64,000 nt of DNA from Streptococcus mitis. GTDB lineage: Bacteria; Bacillota; Bacilli; Lactobacillales; Streptococcaceae. The DNA is taken from assembly GCF_000722705.1 (NCBI RefSeq), contig NZ_JPFW01000008.1, positions 530,693-594,692 on the forward strand, in the 5' to 3' direction. Made by a program: the position numbers and the translations under genes. The notes beneath the pieces were generated by a model, which was given only the letters and a program-made list of their open reading frames with translations, made no database searches and had not been told where the DNA came from. The stretch's first letter is position 1. Each line of letters begins with the position of its first letter. Positions 57,582 to 64,000 of this stretch are shown in pieces.

Positions 57582-58463
57582 ATGGTAAGTATAACACTCA
57601 CACCAAGCGAAAAGGAGATTCAGGCTTTCCTTGAACACTATCAAACCAGTCTGGCTCCCAGTAAGAACCCCTATATCCGCTACTTTTTGAGACTGCCTCA
57701 GGCAACGGCTTCTATCTATACTTCTGGAAAAGTCTTGCTTCAGGGTGAAGGGGCTGAGAAATACGCCAATTTCTTTGGCTATCAAGTTGTAGAGGAAAAC
57801 AGGGGACAAAATTTCCCTTTAATTGGGACAGATGAGGTTGGAAATGGTTCCTACTTTGGTGGGCTTGCAGTTGTGGCTTCCTTTGTCACACCTGACCAGC
57901 ACGACTTCTTACGAAAACTCGGTGTGGGGGATTCAAAGACTCTGACAGACCAAAAGATTCGTCAGATTGCTCCTATTCTCAAGGAAAAAATCCAGCACCA
58001 GGCACTCCTTCTCTCACCAAGCAAGTACAACGAGGTCATCGGAGATCGCTACAATGCGGTTTCGGTTAAGGTTGCCCTCCATAATCAGGCTATCTATCTC
58101 CTCCTTCAAAAAGGTGTTCATCCTGAGAAAATTGTGATTGATGCCTTTACCAGTGCTAAAAATTATGACAAATACTTGGCACAAGAGGCCAATCGTTTCA
58201 GCAATCCTATCAGCTTAGAAGAAAAGGCTGAGGGTAAATACTTGGCTGTCGCAGTTTCTTCTGTCATTGCGCGTGATCTCTTTCTGGAAAATCTTGAAAA
58301 TCTGGGACGAGAACTGGGCTATCAACTTCCAAGTGGAGCTGGAACGGCTTCTGATAAGGTGGCTAGCCAGATCTTACAAGCCTATGGCATGCAGGGACTC
58401 AACTTCTGCGCCAAATTGCACTTTAAAAATACTGAAAAAGCGAAAAAACGCTTAGAAAGGTAA
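57582..58463 (+). CDS. rnhC: Ribonuclease HIII
   Basis: Degrades RNA in RNA/DNA hybrids. 293 residues: an N-terminal TBP-like substrate-binding domain (about 1-80, [20 protein letters not shown]) and the catalytic domain with [15 protein letters not shown] (catalytic Asp-Glu), VGDSKTLTD and [11 protein letters not shown]. Start ATG at 57582 matches the family N-terminus, yet there is no ribosome site and the -10 box abuts it (see promoter entry). lepB starts 3 bases after the stop. Confidence 0.96.
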   Translation: MVSITLTPSEKEIQAFLEHYQTSLAPSKNPYIRYFLRLPQATASIYTSGKVLLQGEGAEKYANFFGYQVVEENRGQNFPLIGTDEVGNGSYFGGLAVVASFVTPDQHDFLRKLGVGDSKTLTDQKIRQIAPILKEKIQHQALLLSPSKYNEVIGDRYNAVSVKVALHNQAIYLLLQKGVHPEKIVIDAFTSAKNYDKYLAQEANRFSNPISLEEKAEGKYLAVAVSSVIARDLFLENLENLGRELGYQLPSGAGTASDKVASQILQAYGMQGLNFCAKLHFKNTEKAKKRLER

Positions 58464-58466
58464 GTT

Positions 58467-59081
58467 ATGAATTCATTTAAAAATTTCTTAAAAGAGTGGG
58501 GACTGTTCCTCCTGATTCTGTCATTACTAGCTTTAAGCCGTATCTTTTTTTGGAGTAATGTCCGCGTAGAAGGCCATTCCATGGATCCGACCCTAGCGGA
58601 TGGCGAAATCCTCTTTGTTGTCAAACATCTCCCTATTGACCGATTTGATATCGTTGTGGCTCATGAGGAAGACGGTAATAAGGACATTGTCAAACGTGTC
58701 ATCGGAATGCCTGGCGACACTATCCGTTACGAAAACGATAAACTTTACATCAATGATAAAGAGACGGATGAGCCTTACCTAGCTGACTATATCAAACGCT
58801 TCAAGGATGACAAACTCCAAAGCACCTACTCAGGCAAGGGATTTGAAGGAAATAAAGGAACTTTCTTTAGAAGCATCGCTCAAAAAGCTCAAGCCTTCAC
58901 AGTCGATGTCAACTACAACACCAACTTCAGCTTTACTGTTCCAGAAGGAGAGTACCTTCTCCTCGGAGATGACCGCCTGGTTTCGAGCGACAGCCGCCAT
59001 GTAGGTACCTTCAAAGCAAAAGATATCACAGGGGAAGCTAAATTCCGCTTCTGGCCAATCACCCGTATCGGAACATTTTAA
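58467..59081 (+). CDS. lepB: Signal peptidase I
   Basis: Membrane serine protease that removes signal peptides of Sec substrates. 204 residues: one N-terminal membrane span (about 11-29), catalytic Ser38 in EGHSMDPTL and Lys76 in DIVKRVIGMPGD, GDDRLVSSDSRHVG near the C-terminus. Co-transcribed with rnhC. A terminator and a BOX element follow. Confidence 0.96.
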   Translation: MNSFKNFLKEWGLFLLILSLLALSRIFFWSNVRVEGHSMDPTLADGEILFVVKHLPIDRFDIVVAHEEDGNKDIVKRVIGMPGDTIRYENDKLYINDKETDEPYLADYIKRFKDDKLQSTYSGKGFEGNKGTFFRSIAQKAQAFTVDVNYNTNFSFTVPEGEYLLLGDDRLVSSDSRHVGTFKAKDITGEAKFRFWPITRIGTF

Positions 59082-59086
59082 GAAAT

Positions 59087-59125
59087 CGAAGAGGCCGAGA
59101 ATCAGCAATCTCAGCCTCTTCTTCT
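59087..59125 (+). terminator. Terminator of rnhC-lepB
   Basis: GAAGAGGCCGAGA / TCTCAGCCTCTTCTTC hairpin with a 7-base loop, directly after the lepB stop. Confidence 0.78.
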
Positions 59126-59179
59126 ATCGTGATAATATGATTATTCACTATCCAGTTTGATTAAGATAGAAACAAAGTT

Positions 59180-59294
59180 ATACTCAATGAAAATCAAAGA
59201 GCAAACTAGGAAGCTAGCCGCAGGTTGCTCAAAACAGTGTTTTGAGGTTGCAGATAGAGCTGATGTGGTTTGAAGAGATTTTCGAAGAGTATAA
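59180..59294 (+). repeat. BOX element (boxA end at the left)
   Basis: ATACTCAATGAAAATCAAAG ... CTAGCCGCAGGTTGCTCAAA ... GAAGAGATTTTCGAAGAGTA. The only copy in plus orientation, just upstream of recD2, whose transcript it may lead. Confidence 0.93.
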
Positions 59295-59339
59295 AATAAA
59301 AACAACCCCAACTCTCACCTATTCATGCAAAGGAATTTT

Positions 59340-61706
59340 ATGGAAGTTTATTTTTCAGGAACCATTGAACGGATTATTTTTGAAAATCCCAGCAATTTTT
59401 ATCGCATTCTCCTCCTAGAAATCGAAGATACGGACGCAGCGGATTTTGACGATTTTGAAATCATTGTCACAGGAACCATGGCTGACGTGATTGAGGGAGA
59501 AGACTATACTTTTTGGGGGCAAATTGTCCAGCACTCCAAGTATGGGGAACAACTGCAAATCAGCCGTTATGAACGAGCAAAACCAACTAGCAAGGGATTG
59601 GTTAAGTACTTTTCAAGTAGCCATTTCAAGGGAATTGGTCTCAAGACAGCTCAGAAAATCGTGGACACCTATGGTGACAATACCATTGACGAAATTCTGC
59701 AACACCCAGAAAAGCTAGAAGGCATCTCAGGACTCTCTGCCAAAAATCGCGAGGCTTTCGTCTCCACTCTCCGTCTCAACTACGGAACGGAGATGGTTTT
59801 GGCCAAACTAGCCAACTACGGCATTCCCAATAAACTAGCCTTCCAGATTCAAGACTTTTACAAGGAAGAAACCCTTGATGTGGTTGAAAATTATCCCTAC
59901 CAGTTGGTTGAGGATATCAAGGGTTTGGGCTTTACTATTGCTGACCAACTAGCGGAGGAACTAGGCATCGAAAGTCAGGCCCCTGAACGCTTCCGTGCTG
60001 GTCTAGTTCACAGTCTTTTTCAGGCCTGTATGGAAACAGGGGATACCTATGTTGAAGCACGGGATTTGCTAGAACAAACCCTCACTCTCCTTGAGTCTTC
60101 CCGTCCCGTGGAACTGGATCCCAGCCAAGTAGCCCAAGAACTCTCCTACCTCATTGAAGAAGACAAGGTTCAGCAGATTGATACTAAAATCTTTGATAAT
60201 AGTCTCTTTTTCGCGGAGGAAGGCATCCGCAGTCACTTGGTTCGTATCCTTGAAAAAGGAAAACAAAAGAGTCATGATTTAGAAACCATTCAAAAACATA
60301 TCACTACTGTCGAGCAAGAGCTGGGGATTGAGTATGATAGCATTCAAAAACAGGCTATCTGTGATGCTATCCAGAATAAGGTCTTTATCCTGACAGGTGG
60401 GCCTGGTACTGGTAAGACGACTGTTATCAATGGAATTATCGCTGTATATGCACTTTTAGAAGGACTTGACCTCAGGAAAAAAAGCAACCTGCCAATTCTT
60501 CTTGCTGCTCCAACTGGACGAGCCGCTCGGCGCATGAATGAATTGACAGGTTTGCCTAGCGCGACCATACACCGCCATTTGGGAATGACAGGGGACGATG
60601 ATACCAGTCATCTGGAAGATTATCTGGATGCCGACTTTATCATCGTAGATGAATTCTCCATGGTGGATACTTGGCTGGCCAATCAACTCTTCTCCAACAT
60701 CTCTTCTAACAGTAAAATCCTCATCGTGGGTGACAGCGACCAGCTACCTTCTGTCAGTCCTGGACAGGTTCTAGCGGATCTGCTTCATATTCCTTTGATT
60801 CCTCAGACTCGCTTGGAAAAAATTTACCGACAAAGCGAAGAATCAACTATCGTTACCTTGGCTAGTCAGATTCGACAGGGAATCTTGCCAGCTGATTTCA
60901 CCCAGAAAAAAGCAGACCGTTCCTACTTTGAAATTGCTAGCAGTCATATTCCTGCCACCATTGAGAAAATCTTAGGCGCTGCCCTCAGAAGTGGCATCCC
61001 TGCCCGTGATATCCAAGTTCTGGCTCCCATGTACCGAGGGGCAGCAGGGATTGATGCCATCAACCAGCTCATGCAAGACCTCCTTAACCCACCACAAAAA
61101 GACCAACTTAGTTTTGAAGCTCCCCAGTGTCACTATCGTAAGGGCGACAAGGTCATTCATTTGGTTAACGATGCTGAAATCAATGTCTTTAATGGGGATT
61201 TGGGAGCCATCACAGACCTGATTCCTGGAAAATATACCGAATCGAAGCAAGACGAGATTGTCATTGATTTTGATGGCAATGAGGTCTCCTACCCACGTAA
61301 CGAATGGTACAAGATTCGCTTGGCCTATGCCATGAGTATCCATAAGTCTCAGGGAAGTGAGTTCCCTGTTGTCATCTTGCCTATCACCAGTGCTAGCAGG
61401 CGTATGCTTGAGCGCAATCTCATCTATACAGCCATTACACGCGCCAAAAGCAAACTCATCTTATTAGGCGAATTACAGGCCTTTGATTATGCCACCCAGC
61501 ACATCGGAACTGCCCGAAAAACCTATCTGATTGAACGCTTCAGTGATTTAATTGAAACTGTTGAAGAAAATACACCAGCTGTCTCTGAAACTGCCACATT
61601 AACTGACTCTGAACAATCCTACATCCTAACCGAAGAAAACTGGGATAGCATCCCAGCCATGATTGGGATTACAGAAGCAGATCTCAAAGAGATTTTTGGA
61701 AAATAG
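59340..61706 (+). CDS. recD2: RecD2 family helicase (RecD/TraA type)
   Basis: 5'-3' DNA helicase of the RecD2 type that acts without RecBC, linked to repair and recombination. 788 residues from the ATG at 59340 (MEVYFSGTIERIIF), preferred because AAAGGA lies just upstream; another ATG is five codons earlier. N-terminal OB-like domain and helix-hairpin-helix region (SSHFKGIGLKTAQKIV, IKGLGFTIADQLAE), Walker A LTGGPGTGKTTVINGI, Walker B VDEFSMVD, and SIHKSQGSEFPVVILP. Intact. Confidence 0.95.
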   Translation: MEVYFSGTIERIIFENPSNFYRILLLEIEDTDAADFDDFEIIVTGTMADVIEGEDYTFWGQIVQHSKYGEQLQISRYERAKPTSKGLVKYFSSSHFKGIGLKTAQKIVDTYGDNTIDEILQHPEKLEGISGLSAKNREAFVSTLRLNYGTEMVLAKLANYGIPNKLAFQIQDFYKEETLDVVENYPYQLVEDIKGLGFTIADQLAEELGIESQAPERFRAGLVHSLFQACMETGDTYVEARDLLEQTLTLLESSRPVELDPSQVAQELSYLIEEDKVQQIDTKIFDNSLFFAEEGIRSHLVRILEKGKQKSHDLETIQKHITTVEQELGIEYDSIQKQAICDAIQNKVFILTGGPGTGKTTVINGIIAVYALLEGLDLRKKSNLPILLAAPTGRAARRMNELTGLPSATIHRHLGMTGDDDTSHLEDYLDADFIIVDEFSMVDTWLANQLFSNISSNSKILIVGDSDQLPSVSPGQVLADLLHIPLIPQTRLEKIYRQSEESTIVTLASQIRQGILPADFTQKKADRSYFEIASSHIPATIEKILGAALRSGIPARDIQVLAPMYRGAAGIDAINQLMQDLLNPPQKDQLSFEAPQCHYRKGDKVIHLVNDAEINVFNGDLGAITDLIPGKYTESKQDEIVIDFDGNEVSYPRNEWYKIRLAYAMSIHKSQGSEFPVVILPITSASRRMLERNLIYTAITRAKSKLILLGELQAFDYATQHIGTARKTYLIERFSDLIETVEENTPAVSETATLTDSEQSYILTEENWDSIPAMIGITEADLKEIFGK

Positions 61707-61713
61707 TGCATCA

Positions 61714-61745
61714 GAAAACCCACCAATTCAGGTGGGATTTTTGTT
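61714..61745. terminator. Bidirectional terminator between recD2 and tig
   Basis: AAAACCCACC, loop AATTCA, GGTGGGATTTTT, between two convergent genes. Confidence 0.8.
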
Positions 61746-61753
61746 TATTAAGA

Positions 61754-63037
61754 TTATTTAACTGTTGCTGTGCTTGTAATCAACTCAACAGCTTTTTTAA
61801 TTGTGATATCGTGTTTCAACATATCAGCTGAAAGCAAGCTTTGTACTTGTGCAACTTCCATGTTGTAATCTGTAGCCAATTGCTCGATTTCTTTTTGGAT
61901 TTCTTCTTCTGAAGCATCAAATCCTTCAGCTTTGGCAACTGCTTCGATAACAAGGTTAGTCTTAGTACGTGACTCAGCTTCTCCCTCGTATTGTTTGTGA
62001 AGGTCTTCTTGAGTAGTTCCAGTGATTTGGAAGTACATGTCAGGGTTGATACCTTGACGTTGCAAGTTTCCAAGGAATTCATTTACTGAACGGTGAACTT
62101 CTTCGTGGATCATTTCTTCTGGAAGTTCTACGATTTCAGCGTTTTCTACAGCTTTATCAATTGCTGCACCTTCAACGGCATCTTTGTAAGCTTCTTCTTT
62201 AGCAGCAGCCAATTCCTTGCGGTATTTTTCTTTCAATTCAGCAAGTGTTTCAACTTCTTCATCGATATCTTTTGCAAGTTCATCGTCAAGAGCTGGAACT
62301 TCTTTCGCTTTTACTTCGTGAATAGTTGTCACGAATTTAGCTTCTTTACCTGCAAGGTCTTCTGCTTGGTAGTCTTCTGGGAATGTTACGATCACATCAA
62401 CAGTTTCGCCAGCTGAGTGACCTACCAATTGGTCTTCGAAACCAGGGATGAATTGACCTGAACCAAGTCCAAGTGAGAAGTTTTCACCTTTTCCACCGTC
62501 AAATTCAACACCGTCGATAGAACCAACGAAGTCGATGACAACAGTGTCGCCGTTTTCAGCAGCAGCTTCTTTGATAACCAATTCAGCCAAGTTGTTGCGT
62601 TCACGTTCGATACGCTCTTCAACGTCAGCGTCAGTTACTTCTTTTTCAAGGTCTACTGATACTTCAAGGTTTTTGTAGTCACCCAATTTTACTTCAGGTT
62701 TTGTAACAACTTCAGCAGTAATAACCCAGTCTTGACCTTTTTCCATTGAAGTTACGTCAATTTTTGGTTGCGCAACTACTTCAAGACCAGCTTCTTTTAC
62801 AGCTGCTTCATAAGCGTTTGGCAAAAGAGCGTTCATAACGTCTTGGTAAAGTGACTCTTCACCAAATTTTTTGTCGAAGATAGGACGTGGAAGGTGACCT
62901 TTACGGAAACCTGGAACATTAAGAGATTTCTTCACTGAGTTGAAGACACGGTCCAATTCTGGTTTGATTTGGTCTTGAGAGATAGTAAAAGTCAAGACCC
63001 CACGGTTTGTTTCTTTGTTTTCAAATGATACAGACAT
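61754..63037 (-). CDS. tig: Trigger factor
   Basis: Ribosome-bound chaperone and peptidyl-prolyl isomerase. 427 residues: N-terminal ribosome-binding domain with [19 protein letters not shown] (signature, about 43-61), FKBP-type domain about 150-250 ([21 protein letters not shown]), and helical C-terminal arm. In group A streptococci it is also needed for secretion and maturation of exported proteins. Highly biased codon use fits high expression. Confidence 0.97.
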   Translation of the reverse strand: MSVSFENKETNRGVLTFTISQDQIKPELDRVFNSVKKSLNVPGFRKGHLPRPIFDKKFGEESLYQDVMNALLPNAYEAAVKEAGLEVVAQPKIDVTSMEKGQDWVITAEVVTKPEVKLGDYKNLEVSVDLEKEVTDADVEERIERERNNLAELVIKEAAAENGDTVVIDFVGSIDGVEFDGGKGENFSLGLGSGQFIPGFEDQLVGHSAGETVDVIVTFPEDYQAEDLAGKEAKFVTTIHEVKAKEVPALDDELAKDIDEEVETLAELKEKYRKELAAAKEEAYKDAVEGAAIDKAVENAEIVELPEEMIHEEVHRSVNEFLGNLQRQGINPDMYFQITGTTQEDLHKQYEGEAESRTKTNLVIEAVAKAEGFDASEEEIQKEIEQLATDYNMEVAQVQSLLSADMLKHDITIKKAVELITSTATVK

Positions 63038-63074
63038 TCTGTCATTTCTCCTTAAAATTTTTTAAATACAGTCT

Positions 63075-63104
63075 ATTATAACATAAACGAGCGACTTTTT
63101 TCAA
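63075..63104 (-). promoter_or_regulatory. Promoter of tig
   Basis: Minus strand TTGAAA, 18-base spacer, TATAAT; 38 bases before the ATG with TAAGGAG ribosome site. Confidence 0.75.
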
Positions 63105-63213
63105 GTAATGACTGCGCTTTTCAATGATGGGGGAGGTACGGTTTCTTCTTAGTTTTCTTTAGTTTTCGAATATAATCTTATAAAAGATGCTTAATGATGG
63201 CTGATTACAGTAA

Positions 63214-63256
63214 AAAACGAATCGCCCAAACATCCCTCATTAGGCGATTCGTTTTG
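63214..63256 (-). terminator. Terminator of the right-edge gene
   Basis: AAAACGAATCGCC / GGCGATTCGTTTT, 13-bp perfect stem with T runs on both sides, adjacent to the stop at 63259. Confidence 0.85.
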
Positions 63257-63258
63257 TC

Positions 63259-64000
63259 TTATTTAACCACAAGAACCTTGTAATATTCATACTTATTTGG
63301 CTGTGTAATCTTAATTTTTTGACCATAGAAACCATCGATTTCTTTGTCAAAATAATCTGAAAATCCTGATGGTAAGCGTTTCATCTTAAGAACCTCACCA
63401 GATTGGTCTGCATATACAAGGAAATGATAGTGGGTTGTAGACATACCGTCATCAATCAATACAAAGTAACCTGTTTTAAGCTTACCATTAGCTTCATCTA
63501 AATAGTATAGTTTATTGTTATTGATTGTGAAGCTAGTAGATGGAAGTCTAAGTCGTACACCTGGGTCTTCTAGATAAAGATCATTGCCAACTTTTTTGAT
63601 TTCTGATCTAGTCGTCATCTCTGGAAGTGGTGTCACTCTACGACCATCTGCTCCAAAGTAATATCGACCTGGCAGATTTTGGAAATTACGAATAACAGCT
63701 TTAGGATCAATTTCTTGTCCTTCTTCTTTATTATCCACTAAAGCCAACATCGTATTGGAAACCTCATCCCCGTATTTGTCGGAAAATTTCTTGAACTCAG
63801 GTTTGATATACCAAGTGTTTTTATCCACGATAACATCAGTAAAGTTATTTCCGTCAAATTTTGCTGTAATCAGATATTCATATCCATCGCCTAAACGAAC
63901 AATGTCACCATGTTTATAAGGGTTATTTCGTAAAGTGAACATATGGCCATCCTTACTGAGAATATAGCCTGTCCCATCACTAGAATTTACAACTCTATCA
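63259..64000 (-). CDS. Unknown protein, 3' part (gene runs off the right edge)
   Basis: At least 247 codons, open to the window edge: the frame continues upstream of the ATG at 63942 as DRVVNSSDGTGYILSKDGH, so that ATG is probably internal. Contains two similar stretches (DGTGYILSKDGHMFTL; KHGDIVRLGDGYEYLITAKFD), RYYFGADGRRVTPLPE and a beta-rich C-terminus ending YEYYKVLVVK. No membrane span in the visible part. The DGxGY...DGH pattern recalls streptococcal surface proteins, but I do not recognise the family. Ends in a strong terminator. Confidence 0.75.
   Translation of the reverse strand, partial: DRVVNSSDGTGYILSKDGHMFTLRNNPYKHGDIVRLGDGYEYLITAKFDGNNFTDVIVDKNTWYIKPEFKKFSDKYGDEVSNTMLALVDNKEEGQEIDPKAVIRNFQNLPGRYYFGADGRRVTPLPEMTTRSEIKKVGNDLYLEDPGVRLRLPSTSFTINNNKLYYLDEANGKLKTGYFVLIDDGMSTTHYHFLVYADQSGEVLKMKRLPSGFSDYFDKEIDGFYGQKIKITQPNKYEYYKVLVVK

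Noticed and set aside
8317-59294. The five BOX copies as a novel repeat
   Set aside because: They match the known pneumococcal BOX element, so they are annotated but not claimed as new.

Overview
The window is chromosomal DNA of a mitis-group Streptococcus (S. mitis / S. oralis / S. infantis / S. pneumoniae neighbourhood). Evidence: low GC, pneumococcal-type BOX elements (five copies), the pneumococcal-type FabT/FabK/FabM fatty-acid cluster, and housekeeping gene order tig-recD2-lepB-rnhC-zapA-cvpA-mutS2-...-serS-lysC-fab/acc-nusB-efp-gatBAC-prfC as I remember it from pneumococcal genomes. Species cannot be fixed from sequence alone.

Left part (1-27,682, all minus strand): an accessory Sec (SecA2/SecY2) island. 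Read in the transcribed direction it starts with a 3,277-residue serine-rich repeat adhesin (SRRP; KxYKxGKxW-type signal peptide, helical and duplicated binding region, about 1,300 residues of [12 protein letters not shown]-type repeat, LPNTG anchor). Next comes a glycosyltransferase operon (GT8, GT2, a GtfB-like/GtfA-like pair, then four tandem GT2 paralogues). Last are secY2-asp1-asp2-asp3-secA2-gtfA; gtfA runs off the left edge. GtfA (with GtfB presumably outside) would prime Ser/Thr with GlcNAc, the other enzymes would extend the glycan, Asp1-3 carry and acetylate the preprotein, and SecA2/SecY2 export it for sortase anchoring. Unusual points are a second GtfA/GtfB-like pair in reversed order, a GT2 paralogue with eroded catalytic motifs, and an apparent one-base deletion in an A-tract that separates the good start of secA2 from its body.

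Boundary (27,683-31,719): an AT-rich spacer, then a 0.6-kb array of about 79-bp modules just after prfC. Each intact module carries a hairpin whose stem sequence varies with base pairing preserved and whose 7-base loop always begins CGAT (plus strand). I do not recognise this array and consider it the best candidate for something undescribed. It is followed by prfC, a small two-gene module (unknown protein + DUF4160-like protein), and a type I toxin/antisense-RNA-like locus interrupted upstream by a BOX element.

Right part (31,720-64,000): core genes. gatCAB; efp-asp23-nusB; the type II fatty-acid synthesis regulon (fabM, fabT-fabH-acpP, fabK-fabD-fabG-fabF-accB-fabZ-accC-accD-accA) with a near-perfect FabT palindrome upstream of fabK; lysC plus a DUF956 protein; a T-box-controlled serS; a TDT-family transporter; a CxxC carboxymuconolactone-decarboxylase-family protein; an AgcS symporter behind a glycine riboswitch; mutS2-cvpA-zapA divergent from an apparently leaderless rnhC, then lepB; recD2; tig; and a partial unknown protein at the right edge. 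No tRNA, rRNA, CRISPR array or intact insertion sequence was seen.
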